Origin: Perkinsus olseni
Lineage: Eukaryota > Perkinsozoa > Perkinsida
Assembly (NCBI GenBank): GCA_013115125.1
Contig: JABANN010000187.1
Coordinates: 1 to 55,139, forward strand
Length of the DNA: 55,139 nucleotides
Reading direction: 5' to 3'
Below the pieces are notes generated by a model that saw only the letters and a list, made by a program, of their open reading frames with translations, searched no databases and was not told where the DNA came from. How positions within the stretch are numbered: the first letter of the stretch is position 1; each line of letters begins with the position of its first letter. The position numbers and the translations under genes are program-made. Shown here piece by piece: positions 19,146 to 31,413 of this stretch.

Positions 19146-22069
19146 GATTTAATCATTCCCGCGACGATTGGTGCACCGCTCAATCGTACACGCGCGCGCC
19201 CCAGTAATCGATAATGCGTTGGTAGATCGTAAAATGTGTCGCTGGGAAGAGTCACCGTCAGTCATGTGGGAAACTCAAAGCTCCAGAAGTTAGTGCGAAT
19301 TAAATCTATCATTCAAGAATGATTAGCTCCAGTCTTTGAGGCTCATAATGAAACGGTCAGCCTTTGTCGACCGGCGACACTATGGATGCTCAGGCGGGCG
19401 AGACTCTCTACAGGTTACGCACCACTGCATGCAAGTTGCGAGGTGATTCAGTACACGAATAAGATGAGGAGGGGCAAGAACAAGACGACTACCAGTAGTA
19501 CTCTACTACTGGTGAGTTTACGTCGACAACGCGACGATGAGCGCATCACCGATTCGGAGGGAGATTGTCAAAGTCAAACGGAGAAGTACAATTTCCAATG
19601 TAATATTTTCGGGCATCTGCTAGCCCTGGGAAAGAGTTGGGGGATCTGGTTGCCTCTCCGGGTTTCGGGAGGGGTTCTCCTATTCCTGGTTTCACCCGAG
19701 GTAACTAACAGTGGTTTTATCAGCCGACTCAGTGACCAGTTCAGTCGAGAAACCAATGGTCGGATTCTCAGAGTACGGTGGAAAACGCTCGTTCAAGGGG
19801 CCGTGCAGTTTATGGAATGCCGATCATGAAACTAGCGGCAATCATACGGGGACGGTCCATGCCGCTGTACGGATTCTTTTACGACAACATAATCTTGAGG
19901 TGGTGAAATGACCCGTATTCAGTGAACTCGTTGGTCTGGAACCGCATTTCACGTGTGGCAATCTTTCTAAGAGCCAATTTTCAGTTCCAGATTCCTGTGT
20001 TGGCCTATGGCCTTTCACAATACTGAAGTAATAACGGTAGAGCCCTGGACGGAGCAATTGAACTGAGACTGACAGATGTAAGCTGAGTTGTGCGTCCCGC
20101 TGTAGATCAAAAGATTCCTCTCCGCGAAGATGCCGAGGAGAGTGTCTTCAGAGTGGGGGATCTTGCCGAGTCCGGTAGGGTCTGTCGGTAGAGCAAAGCC
20201 CTGTCTCCCCACACAAAGATCGGGTGAGCAGGGGTTGCACTCTCCGGCGGACCACAGACCGATCAACATAGTTGGGGGGTAGTTGGAGCATCATTTCTCC
20301 TCTGGTTAGGGAAGGATGCATACTGAATCTTCATTGTCCTAGTGAAGTGCAAAAGCAGGGCTTTGGGAAATCGCGAGGTTGTTGCCAATAGGAGAGTATT
20401 CCCGACTTCAACCGAACTGTGTTTGAAATTCGAGCAACTTGAATCTGTTCTCTTTTGTAAAGGTGCTTTCCTTGATTCCCTCAATAGGATGATCTAAAAA
20501 AGACGCTGATCCCTATCAAGATTTTGTGACGATTGCGTGCCTCTTCCTAGCTAGGTGTAAACAGAAGTGTATATATTCTTAGTTGTATCTTCTTCGTCTC
20601 TCCGAATCATGCCAGAGGTCGATGAGAGTTCTAGTAGTCAACCGGGTGTTCAGCATTCTTAACAAGCATAGTTGAAGATTATAGTAGGAGAGGGTCTTTT
20701 CAGAGTACCTAATTTGAAGGTTTATAAGCGAAGTTTCTGTAGCTCGGTGAATCGCAATAGAATTATCAGAGATCATTTTAACGAGTAAATCCACGGTAAT
20801 ACCGTGACGGTATGTCCACTATAGGTTAGTTATTTAGGCTATTTTGAGGTTATTTATGGCTAGCTGAAATTCTACTGGTGGGTGTAAAATAACGAATAAC
20901 GCTAAAATCGTAGGCGAACTTCGAGTAGCGTGGAGCTCCTGCTATGGAAGGTATTCTCCTATGGTTTTTTTCTTCCTCTTCTGCCATGGTGTGAGGAAAT
21001 GTTGCGCACCATTGGGTGTCTCGCTCCGTGATTCTTCTTGTGACTGTCTCCTCCCTTGCTAGCGTAGCTCACGTTACGTGAGTCACGTATTGCTGTTATT
21101 ACTGTAGTGACAACTCAAGAAGCAGTGTAAACGACAGTTGTTGAGCTGTCTAATCTAACTCCTGGTATTTGTTGTTCCTGCCTGATTGCATGTAGTCACC
21201 GTAAGACGGGGAGAGTGTGAGTTCTGTCACTTTTCTCCTACGCGTACTACTGCACAAGACAGCTCAGTAGAGTGTTGCAATTTGAGACGGGCCTCAAAGA
21301 AAGGTGAGAAGCTGGGCTCGAGGGGAGTTTATCGATGATGACATTGTATTCCGTAATCTATAACGCGAACTCATGCACGCGAGCGCACGGCGCAAGATTA
21401 GGCCAGACGTTCATACGACGGTGATACCAATGGTAATTACAGCGATGGCAGCCTAACAGCTGAGTGGTATTGAGCTTAGTGGCGGCCGTTGCATGGCGTA
21501 TAGTCGTCACCTTGTCGTCGCTATATTGCACTCTCTCGAGGGAGATCCGCTATGCACGCGTACACAAGGCGATCGGCGCATGATGAGTAACAGTATTGGT
21601 TCACTCAACGTCAAATTGTATCAACAGTAGTTGACCCTCATGAGAACAGAGCTGCTTGCCCGGCCCATAGTTTTTTTGAGGGATGCTCGCGGTTGTAGCA
21701 GAGGTTTTGTGAGCAACCGCTGGAGAAGCTGCAGCCTGGTTACAGTACTTGAGCGTTTTCACTGCCTTCCTCTGCTACTACGACTTGTCCTGCGAACGGA
21801 ATCGTGCAAGGTTCGGCAACTGTTGGGGGGCAAGGGCAACTCGACCCTCTATAAGTCGCGGGAGATTCCCAAAATCTCAGGGAAACGTTCAAATTCCAAG
21901 GAAGCATCTTCGGGGATCTGCTCGCTCTGTCGATTTTCGGGAGGGGTTTCTACTTTCCAGCTCCTGGTTTAACCCGCAATTTACGGTTTTCTCTGTTGCC
22001 TTGCCTGCCTGTTACGCGCGCTTCCTTGCATTTTGGATCTCTCCCTTGGATTTAGGACTTCACCGATTA

Positions 22070-22165
22070 CTCGCTGAGAATTTCCGCTTCCTTGTGATGA
22101 CTGGGCAACCGTGAGGAGACAGAACGTACTTAATAAACCAATTCTGAGACTTACAATCGATTCTG
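22070..22165. repeat. Dispersed repeat, copy 2
   Basis: Second copy of the 19042-19145 element, same orientation, about 75-80% alike by eye. Confidence 0.6.
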
Positions 22166-24127
22166 TAACCGCATTATACGCGTGGAACAGGGGGACAGTC
22201 TTTTGTGTGCTGCGTGTACTTACATAACACCATACTCACCGCTAGTCGTGTCCTCCCGAAGTTCCCATGATGCAGAGGCTGGGAGTTGCTTGAACAGTGA
22301 GTGGCTCCGCTGTGACCTGTTCGCTGTGACCTTCATCAGTGTCAGGGCCAGCGACCAGGCAGTAGCCCGTGCTTGCTGTTAACTAGTAGCTGGGAGCCAC
22401 CACGGTTCAGACATGAGAGCTGCCCGACTCCGTACCTGGTCTGGGTCGAGTCAGCAGTCTCTAGTATCCAACCTCTACATGTAAGGAGCGAAGGGCTGAG
22501 TCGAGCTCGCATCCGCTATTATGACAGCCGTATCTTCATGAGTGTACCTATTGCTAGCCCCCAACTAGCCATGAGCTTTATTGAGCTACCATGACTTTCT
22601 TGTATTCTTTGCCGCGTACAGGTCCCTCTTGTGCGCTCATAGGCTCTGCGTGGTAACTTCGCCGCTCACGCCGCTCCTCCAGGGTATTACTGCTACCAAG
22701 GAGGATCCTTGGAAGCGATCCTGTTTCGGCCTGGGTGTTTATGTAATTGATGAACAGTCTTCCTCTGGCGATGACGCTCGTTCCCTCAATTGATGGCTAG
22801 GTAGCAACTGATGCATCTCAATATAGTGCAGCTGCTTCGGTTCTCCTGTTTATGATAGGGGGAGGGGAGAACAAAGTCCTCTCCTTCCTGGCGCCTTGTC
22901 TACAGGAGATTAGCTGTGTGCGCGTTTACGAGGAACGATAAGGGTGTGGAGTTGAACCAGTGACGATTCGTGACTGACGAACACTCTTGCTCACTAGTGT
23001 GGGTGAGGTATAGCTCTGCCGATGCGTGATGGCTGTCTTTCCCGGGGATACTGAGTCTTTCCCAGAGTGCAACAACGCTAGTTTTCCCGTCCGGGCTGGC
23101 TTGCTAGCGTTATGCGCCGCGGTCTTCTACCTCTCCTGGAGAGGCTCTCCATGCGAACAACGTGAGTTGTCCATGACCAGGGCATTGACCGGGCTGGGTG
23201 AGCGCTTGGTAGTCGTCAAGTGGTTAACCCAGGACGATTGGTTGTTATTGACAAGCACTCGAATGCTTTCGAGTAACTGGTGGTTTTTTGGTAGCATACA
23301 GCGTCCCGAATAATCCCTCGTGGACGTAAAATGACAGTTCCGTAAAAAGGCGATTCAGTAGCTGATCCTCGGATAGGTCATGCCTGACCATTATACATAT
23401 TGATTTGGCGAGATCGAGACTTATCAAGGACGGCATCTATTTGCATCTTTTCGCTGTGCGTGTGAGTTTATAGTCCAACGCTAGCGGTTCCGGCTTAGTT
23501 AGACTCGAAGCCAGTTGGAGACTTTCTGTTGACATGCAGTGCAACCAGACAGATGGTAAAGAAGCTCTCCTCAATGGTATATTCAACCATAGAACCACTG
23601 GTATTGTATTCAAGCAATGGTAGGGGACCATTTCATCGTTGTGGACTTTGCTGGCTGAGATTAGTCGTTGCGGTGATGTGGGGGCATTGGTGAGCCTCGT
23701 CGGTGGATACTGTATGATTCTCCTAAATGCTTGCCCCGGCACCATCTCCCAACTAGTTGCTCACAAAATCTGAATAATGACCTTGGTATTGTCTCGCTTC
23801 TTTTGTTGCTGTGCTTTTACTCAGTCCAAGTCTAGCGGCGTTAAATATAAAATCTATATAAGTTCGGATTCGGGTTTAATGCACTACGGTTAATATAAAT
23901 TTGAATTCACTACAGTAAGCTCTCCCATGAATGCTTTTTGGTATCCAACATATTATCTTCACCTCGTCTCATCCTTGCTGCTGCACAAACACAATCCTTC
24001 GACCGCCGTGGGTGAGCATCTGATCGTCAATGGCTTTGTGTGCTTCTCGGCCCTGTATGAGTATGGTCGACCCTGTGAGCTCGATCTGGAAGTTCAGTCG
24101 GTCAGTATTTTCCTAAGTTGCTAGTGG

Positions 24128-26988
24128 ATGCCTCGACGTCCTCTACTGCTGCTAGAAGACACCGTAGTGGACCAGACGATATCAGGGACTTGGAGCATGT
24201 AGGTCTCCTCGCCCGCACAGGTTCTATCCCGGCATGTTGCTATTCTATTGTTAGTGCTGATGATGGTACTCTATGTCATAAACAAACGGGCATTTCAATA
24301 GGCCAGAAAGGGCTCAAAGACGGCCACAGAGAATTCAGTATCGACCCTGAGGATATCGAGGTGAGTCCAGTCGGGTCGTCTCGGTTCCCTAGGGACTCAA
24401 TAATTACGGGGTCGCGGCATCAACATTTTCAAGGCGGCATAGGGAAGAGTAGCTTCTCAAGCTTCGTGAATGATACGCTTTGGTGAGCAAAGTCGCCGAG
24501 AGTCGATGCGCCTGCTCGCTGCAAGATCTCGTTGAAGGATCCCCTCTCAGAGGGGCCCTCTGTCATTCGGTAGTTCGCCGTATCCATGTGGAGCCCGTGA
24601 ACCTGCTCACTAGTGCGAATTCTCCCATATTCCTCTCAACTCGTTGCAAACTTCGGCTCTGTTTCCTGAGGGCGGGTGTTTCTCGACGATTAATTGTCTT
24701 CTCGAGTTTGGCGAGCATCGTGATGATTTCCGTATCGCTCGACACTATCAAGTTGAGAGCACTGCACTATCCGCCAGCGCCAACATTCGCCTGTCGAGCT
24801 TGAAGTGGTGGTAGTTTTTTCCATTGCGCATACGTAGTCCCGCAAATTTGCTCTCATGGATTTCTCCACAGGTTGACGACGATGATTGTATACTCGGTCG
24901 GGGAGCGTGTGGTATCGTCACGAAGGCTGTCCACAAACAATCAGGTGCGTGTCGCTTCGCTGCACTATCCGGGAATCTCATTTTTTGCTTCAACCTAGGG
25001 TGACCTACTCTTGTGAAATTATTGAGGGCAGGGTGTCGTCAACAGTCTCGTTCCTCCTAGGAACGTGGTTGGCGATAAAAGCCGTGCGGGTTGAGGACAA
25101 GGACAAGCGAGCACAGTTGATGACGGATATCCAGGTGAGTGGGAAAAATCTTCCCTGTGCGCAAAGATACTCCTCATCTCAGGCTCTAATATTGGCGCAA
25201 AAGTGCGAATTCCTAGTACAGTTATATGCCGCGTACGTGCATAAAGCCAGTGGATGCGTAAGCGTCCTCTTCGGTGGTCATCTCGCTCGGCGGACGGAGG
25301 GCTGTCCAGGTCCACGTAGCGTTGGAGCTGATGGATCGGGGGTCGCTCGAGGACTTCACTAGGAAGATTCCCGGTAAGGTATGGCCGGAGAGAATGCTGG
25401 CTATTGCGATGTGGCAGACTGTGGAAGGAATAAGGTAATCGATCAGCTGGGCGCGCCCGGTTATAGTGAGGATTCTGAGGATTACATTGTTAGGCACTTG
25501 CATTGCCATCATGCTCTTCATAGAGACATCAAACCTGGGAACATCCTGATCAACAGCGGAGGGCAGGTGAGGTGGGGGGGCGGCGGGTATGGGGCGCTAC
25601 ACCCGAAGACTCGGGTTCAATTCCGCCTGGTGGAACAGTTTTTTGGAGAATTTTCATCGGGGTCGAGCTGATGATATTCTCGAAGTTGTAGAGTGGAGAT
25701 TCTCTCTGGACCGTGCAACCTCTCTGTCTATGGCCAGAGTTAACCTTGGATCCTTCTCTAACGGACTTGCTGCCCATCGTCACCAGAGTTCATCTTCATC
25801 CATGGGATATCGTCCGAGTGACTACTCGACGTGTCATTGTCGTATGATACTCTCGTGCTTTTGAATTCGACGCGGGTGTGTCGGTCGAAGTTTGATGAAT
25901 CGATCTGGTGTAGTAGTGGAAGCGTGAAGAGGCGGAGGTCTGGGAGGCACGGAACGGACGCATTTCCAAGGAAAATTCACTCAGTTGTTGTTTGACGTCG
26001 TCATCAGGTTAAGTTGACGGACTTCGGGATTGCGAAAAACCTCAACACCACAGTGGGGCTGTGCAGCACCTTCGTTGGTACTACGAGAGAGAGTATCTTT
26101 CGTTACTGTGTTAGTGATGGATGCTGAGCCAGGCACGGCGACGTATATGTCACCAGAGAGGGCTATTGGTCAGGACTACACCTACCCAGCTGATATTTGG
26201 TAAGTTGAGAGCCGTTGTTGCTGTTGGGGGGTTTCTAGTTCGATCCCAACTCGTTTCCGAGGCCCAACGCTGTGGTAGTGCGCTTCTGTGGACTTTATGG
26301 GGGGGGGGGAGAATGGAAGATCCGGTGTGTGAATGGCAATAGAGTATGCGCGATAAGGCGATCGGCGATATCGACGAGGACGAGACGGTGGGAGCTTTCG
26401 TTAAGGGTTCAATGCTGGCATTTATCGCTGGATGCTTGATGATGGGGAGGATGGAGAGAGCGTGCTGAGCTGTGATGAATATACGACCGTTCACTGGTTT
26501 AAAGAGAGGGCTCTCGAAGACTACTTACTGCCCACAGTTGTTATCATCTTTCTTTGTTTTCTGGTCTATCGGGCCGGAGTGGTTCTACTCAGGTCTGTGG
26601 GGATGGTCGCCTACGAGTTGGCCACCGGTCACTATCCCTTCAGTTCGATCACCTCCTTCCCGGCCCTCTTCGACTGGCTCTGCAATAAAGACCCTCCTCG
26701 CCTTGACTCCACCAAGTACCGTCACTGCGCCGCGAAATTATGGCTATCTCACGCTCAGATTCTCACCGGAGTTGTGCGACTTCGTAGAGAAGACGTTAAT
26801 AAAGGACCCCACAGCCCGGGCCAGTGCCGGTGATCTCCTCAATGCTCCTTGGCTGAAGCACATTGCAACCGTAGGAGCGTTTGAAGACTCCCGGTTTTTA
26901 ACTTCTCATGGCTCAGGGCGATCACGAAGCAGCTCGGAAAGAGCTGGCCGAGTGGATGTCGTTAGTATCGTCATCAGGGAAGAACTAA
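24128..26988 (+). CDS. MAP kinase kinase-like protein kinase
   Basis: Twelve exons joined in phase: 24128-24198, 24255-24360, 24872-24944, 25061-25134, 25183-25257, 25310-25434, 25494-25566, 26008-26077, 26133-26199, 26593-26715, 26759-26870 and 26917-26988. The Gly loop is LGRGACGIV, the ATP Lys is LAIKAV, the catalytic loop HRDIKPGNIL and the Mg loop TDFGIAKNL. The activation segment is STFVGTATYMSPER, and subdomain IX reads ADIWSVGMVAYELATGHYPF. The FVGT.sYMSPER sequence is the MAPKK signature. Of the two MEK phosphosites, the second is Thr and the position of the first is Gly. A preceding segment (SGTWSIADDGTLCHKQTGISIG) resembles MAPKK N-terminal extensions. The start at 24128 is the least certain part. 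The acidic VDDDD precedes the Gly loop. Confidence 0.8.
25567..25627 (+). repeat. tRNA-like box-B segment in MAPKK intron 7
   Basis: Immediately after the donor, GACTCGGGTTCAATTCCGCC contains a perfect box B (GGTTCAATTCC, 25614-25624). The intron (25567-26007) is about ten times longer than the gene's shortest introns. Confidence 0.4.
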
Positions 26989-26999
26989 CGACGGCTCCG

Positions 27000-27845
27000 T
27001 CGTTGCTGATTCGGTCATTGTTTTCTTGTTTTTTTGTATCCATAATAGACCCTTCGTCCTTGTGTTGCCTCCTCGTGCTTTCTTGTTGTGGTTGGAGGTT
27101 CTCGGCAGTGGTGGCCGCCGGAGACCCTCCTGTATTCTGTTGATTTTCATAAATTGTAATTTTGCTTGTCATTCTCAACAGCTACGGTATTGTGTTTCCG
27201 ATGGGCTTGCTGAGAGCATCTACCGATGATTGGGCGAAAAGCGTGACAGTGGTAGTTCCTCAATCTTGGTGCCAGGGGTTTTTCCTCTGCCGACTGCGCT
27301 GCAAGACACTCTTTCGGCACTGAAGGGAAGGGCTAGTCCAGACCTGTTGGCCAGGCCGCCGTTGTCCTCCTCCGAAAGTTGCTGTACATCCCTATTGAGA
27401 TTGCGTTTGGAGTGGTATGCGTCAACTGCCTGTGAACTTGCACTTGGGGATGCGTTATTGCGAACAACGCATTTAAGAAGACCAGTGGAGCAAGCCCATT
27501 CGATAACGAATACACCCTCACCGTTTTTAGAAGATGTTTTCGCGTGCACAAGTTGCCTCTCGAAGACCTCGGTTAAAAAAATATGAGAGCGTCGTGAGGT
27601 GAAACCCGACTACTCGAACCCGCAGTCAGGGTACTAGCTTGCTAGCGTGGGACGCACAGTCGGGACACTAAGTGCCCCGCTGTGCGCGCAATGTAACACG
27701 GAATCTCTCCGCGCAGGTTTTAACCTAGATAAACTACTCGTTTATCCGCTGAATTAACATGTAGCACTGTAGTGAGGCGGCGCTTGCCTTCAGTTAAGGA
27801 AGAGTCAGTGTAAGACTCTCTGTAGTTGAACGTCGCAGCGAGAGT
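27000..27845. other. Interval with unresolved upstream exons
   Basis: A frame after a GTTGGCCAG acceptor near 27352 reads AAVVLLRKLLYIPIEIAFGV and stops after a GTATGC donor. This may be an exon of the gene ending at 28276, but connecting exons are not resolved. Confidence 0.3.
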
Positions 27846-28276
27846 CGACCGACTTTCACGATGGCGACGCTGTTGTTGCGTTGGTACGTGATGACGACAG
27901 TCCTGTATCGACGAGAGGCACACCAATTTCGTTGTTGATGACATCTCTACCGCTCACTTCACGGAGTGCTTCGAGATCCTCAACCCCTGCAGCAGGTGGG
28001 GACCTAGACGACGATGGCCAGGCCAGCGTGGCTGAGAGCGAGGAAGAGCGGATTTGCATTGCACAGAGGAACGCCATCCTCAATCAAACGGTTGAGGTTT
28101 CTGTTGCTTCTCCCTTGCCACCGGAGGGTCGGAGACGAAGCTCCTCACGCTCGGTGACGTTCGAGGGCCCTGACGGCGGCGAGTCTATCAAGCATGGTTC
28201 GAGAAGCTCTATGACTGATGTTGAGGCCTCCCATCGAGGAGAAGACGACGACGTCGAGAACAGCACGGACCCTTGA
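27846..28276 (+). CDS. 3' exon of a Ser/acidic-rich protein, unrecognised
   Basis: Open frame of about 143 aa after an acceptor-like CGTCGCAG, with no ATG at the exon start. It reads DDDSPVSTRGTPISLLMTS, then GDLDDDGQASVAESEEER, GRRRSSSRSVTFEG and ends DDDVENSTDP. It is Ser-, Arg- and Asp-rich with basophilic phosphosite-like RRRSSSRS. Probably the disordered C-terminal tail of a multi-exon protein whose earlier exons lie upstream. Codon use resembles neighbouring genes. Function unknown. Confidence 0.5.
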
Positions 28277-28439
28277 TGCCTCGGACCAGCTGAGATGAGT
28301 CCGTTTGGTACTTGCCAATGACCGCCTTGGACCGTTGGCTGCCCTTCCTTGTACGTAATTATTCAAGGCAGCTTTCCTATGCTCCGTTAGTATTCGGAGA
28401 CACTATTGTCGCTCTTGTAACATGGGATTGTTTTGATAC

Positions 28440-28515
28440 AGTGAGGTTGAGTTAAAGTGGAGGTCGTGGGAATCGAACCGGGGACCTTCGCCAGAGGGAA
28501 AGCGTCACGCGCCAC
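28440..28515 (-). repeat. tRNA-like segment upstream of the hydrolase gene
   Basis: On the minus strand, a perfect box B GGTTCGATTCC (plus 28469-28479) follows a TGACGC..TCCCTCT stretch that is also seen before the box B at 29255. The T-stem pairs poorly, so not a working tRNA. It could lie in a 5' leader intron. Confidence 0.4.
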
Positions 28516-28664
28516 GAAATTATTTTAGGTGCCTTTGCACCTAAGCTCGGCCTTTTCCTTCCAACCCTTGAAAGAGAAGGGACCCAATTTTCCACCGCCG
28601 TTTTCTTCGAACGCCTAAAATTTGTAAGTTGTCTCTTTTTTTCTAGTTTATCCCATATTTCGGT

Positions 28665-30799
28665 ATGCCCCGAGCGGAGACCGACTTCGGAGAGGCCTCA
28701 GCCTTCGCCCTCTGGAATCTGATCATTCGACCTCCCAGACGAGAGTACGATGAGAGCTGTCTTGGACCCAAGAAGTTCAAGTTGCATGGTAGTGCTACTG
28801 GAGGGTTAGGGTGAGGGTTGGCTACGGACGATTACCCCGGGGAGAAAAGGCCCGCAGTACTTTCTTGAATTGTTCTTTCTCTTGGCAAACTGGTCGCGGC
28901 CTGGCCTAGGACCGGCCGTTGACGTCATGCGTGGCGATCGTGCTGTGCTTGCATAAAGCGTTGTCATAGTACTTAAGGAAGGGTCAGGGTATGAAGGCCT
29001 TTTCTCGCTCCCACCGCAGCCTTTGCAGGGGTTGGCCGTGAGGGAGTGGCGGTTCCTGTATAAGCCTTTAGTAGGTATCACTTGCCAACGGGAAGACTTC
29101 ACTGTGACGTCCCTGAGGGGCCATGGTCTGAGATGCTCTCTGTTCGTACCGAGAGGGCTGAGGGATGATAATATATCCTACCCTTGTGTGGTCTACATGC
29201 ATGGCAATGCCGGCTGCCGGTTGGAGGCCTTGCCATTGGTAAGTATCCTTACCGGGGATCGAACCGGGGTCTTTAGAGGGACGTCAGGTGGTTATAATAA
29301 TGGGTATTGGTTACACGGAGCATACGTCGCTATACCACACCATCGTCAACTCGTAATCTCTTAGGTACCAATTCTGTTGCCCCTGGGGATCTCCCTGTGC
29401 TGTTTTGACTTTGCTGGCTGTGGCCTTTCTGATGGCGAATACGTTACCCTTGGCCACTTCGAGAGTGAGGATCTCCATGCAGTGGTGGAGCACCTGAGGA
29501 GACTCCCTAGTGTTGGGGTTGTGGCGCTGTGGGGACGGTAATGGCAAAGGGGTCGTACACCAGGGAGTTTAATCTCGATGATCGAGGCTACGGAGTGAAG
29601 AGGGTTGTGGTTCATTTTATTGGTCGGTGAAAGTATCGCTAGCTGTTGACTACCACTCATTCAGTGGAAACCAGTGACTTGTGACTACCACTGTGACCAC
29701 CAGTGACTACCACTCGTTTAGCAACAGCAAAGGCCAGTGGCTTGGTCTCAGTCCCTTGTCAGGTCGATGGGCGCTGTAACAGCATTGTTGTACGCTTCTC
29801 GTCATCACGATATCGCTGGTATGGTGGTGGACTCGCCGTTCGCTAACCTCGCGGAATTGGTACAGGAGTTGGCTGTATCGGAGTATGTCGGCTTGCGGGT
29901 AGTAGAAGTTGTGGAAAGTGTGGTATAGGGTTGTGCTGGGCTCTAAATGTGTGTCGTCTCTTTCAAACTATCATGATAGGACCCTCCTTCCAAGGAAGGC
30001 ACTCTGTGTGAGGGTGCTAGGGGGGTAGCCCATACAAAGCTGTGATGATCTCCTTCCCGCTAGGGAGCTCGGATTCGGTTCGATAGAACGTAGCAAGGGT
30101 TCGGTTTTCTCAAAGTGTCCTTGGTACCCAGAATCGACCAGATTCCGGAAGCTTCGAACTCTCCAAGGATTTTAAGGAAATTAATCTGGACTCTAGTACC
30201 GGTTGTCAGCGCTTGAGTCGTGAAATCGCTGGGCTCCGGGCCACGGAAAGGGGGTCCTCTCAGATACCGTCGTGGTTGGTTAATGGTATCCTATCGATAG
30301 TATGCATGATGGTTAAGCAGAAGGCTGACTTTGATGTACATCAGGTGTCGCCGATCGACTGTGTGGGCCAGGTAAAAATGAGGAATTTCGTGGCGCAGTG
30401 AAGGTACTTGGTTAGGCGTACCTTCCTTGTATCTTCCTGTGTGCGACCTCGGATACGTTTGTGCCACCCCATCATTCTGAGCGCTTGTATGGGGCTTATG
30501 GCGGTGATGATAAAGTTATGATACAGTTAGTGGGGGAACATAATACACCTAGGAGGCTGGAAGATATGAAACATGCTGTGACGTATCTTTGCACGTGAGT
30601 GAAAGATACAGAATAGGTCAAGGTGAGTACCATCGAGAGTAGGTGCTTCCTCACTGGCGTGTCATTTCGGGACTGCGCGGAAACTCTAGGATGGACGGAG
30701 GAGCTAGGCAGATCATCATCGACGTGGATGGTTTCGGAGCAGCCGTTGGACGTCCCCTTCACTAACGCTTGCGAAGCCTGCAAGGCCCTCTGCGAGTGA
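28665..30799 (+). CDS. Alpha/beta hydrolase (ABHD17/BEM46-like serine hydrolase)
   Basis: ATG 28665 starts MPRAETDFGEASAFALWNL and then IIRPPRREYD, a block typical of protist members of this family. Exon 2 (about 29072-29238) gives CVVYMHGNAGCRLEALPL. Exon 3 (29365-29539) gives FDFAGCGLSDGEY and ALWGR, spliced to SMGAVTALLY so that the nucleophile motif is GRSMG. MVVDSPFANL follows, then KADFDVHQVSPIDCVGQ, and later ATSDTFVPPHHSERLYG with the acid Asp and GEHNTPR with the His, completing the Ser-Asp-His triad. The stop is at 30799 after a 48-nt last intron. Some junctions between 29930 and 30290 are unresolved. Related human ABHD17 enzymes remove palmitate; the substrate here is unknown. Confidence 0.8.
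29240..29285 (-). repeat. tRNA-like box-B segment in hydrolase intron 2
   Basis: Seventeen nt into the intron, the minus strand reads CCCCGGTTCGATCCCCGG with a perfect box B (plus 29255-29265). Confidence 0.45.
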
Positions 30800-31413
30800 G
30801 TTACCTTCTCAACGGCAGCTCTATTCTGGGTTGCCTGACACTGACAATCACAGACTTGACCCAAGATGGCTACGGACTGACTTACACCAATCTAGTACTG
30901 ATCGCACAACAATCAGGGTTACCGTAGGGTGCACGCATGCACACTGGGATTGGGCGATAGCTAGCTGAGATATTTCCCTGACACTGCCACTGCCCGACGA
31001 AATAGAAGAATATTCAGTTCGAGTCGGTTACACTGACAAGGGTCGGAGGATGATATTGATGATTGTCGTATCAGATTTGGTGAAGGTTTGGTATCGCGGT
31101 GTCGGCTACTGCAGAGGGACGACTCTTCGTTACCGGCTGCGATATACGCGTCGTATCAGCTGCCTTATGAAAGAGAAGGAGGAGCAGGCTTATGTGTGGT
31201 AAAATGGTATACAATTCTCGCTTCGCTCCGCTCGTTTTCTGTCTGGTCCGCTGGTGGAAAGATACGCCACAATGAGTAATCTTGTGATAATCGCAATTAC
31301 GGTGAATTTGGTTTCGCATCTGCTTCGCTCCGCTAGAATTTCAGGCGCTGGCCAATGGACCGTCGGGAGGGCATAGGACATTATTTTGCCTGATTTTATC
31401 CCGACGGAGCGAA
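30800..31413. other. Interval without a supported gene
   Basis: No coding frame stands out. The word GCTTCGCTCCG occurs at 31216 and 31321 and, inverted, at 31404 and 32058, suggesting a small unclassified repeat. Confidence 0.35.

Larger units (their letters stand above)
18842..24127. other. Gene-poor divergent strand-switch region
   Basis: About 5.3 kb in which no frame on either strand has recognisable protein, a signal peptide or a convincing exon series. It holds a 24-bp inverted repeat (18906-18960), two diverged copies of an unclassified repeat (19042-19145 and 22070-22165), related GGATCTG...TTTCGGGAGGGGTT segments (about 19640 and 21920), and a duplicated exon piece at 18968-19014. 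Genes point left before it and right after it. Confidence 0.55.

Noticed and set aside
28440-28515. Possible genuine tRNA gene
   Set aside because: Box B is perfect, but the T-stem and acceptor stem do not pair and no clean anticodon arm could be drawn. No convincing tRNA or rRNA gene was found anywhere in the window.
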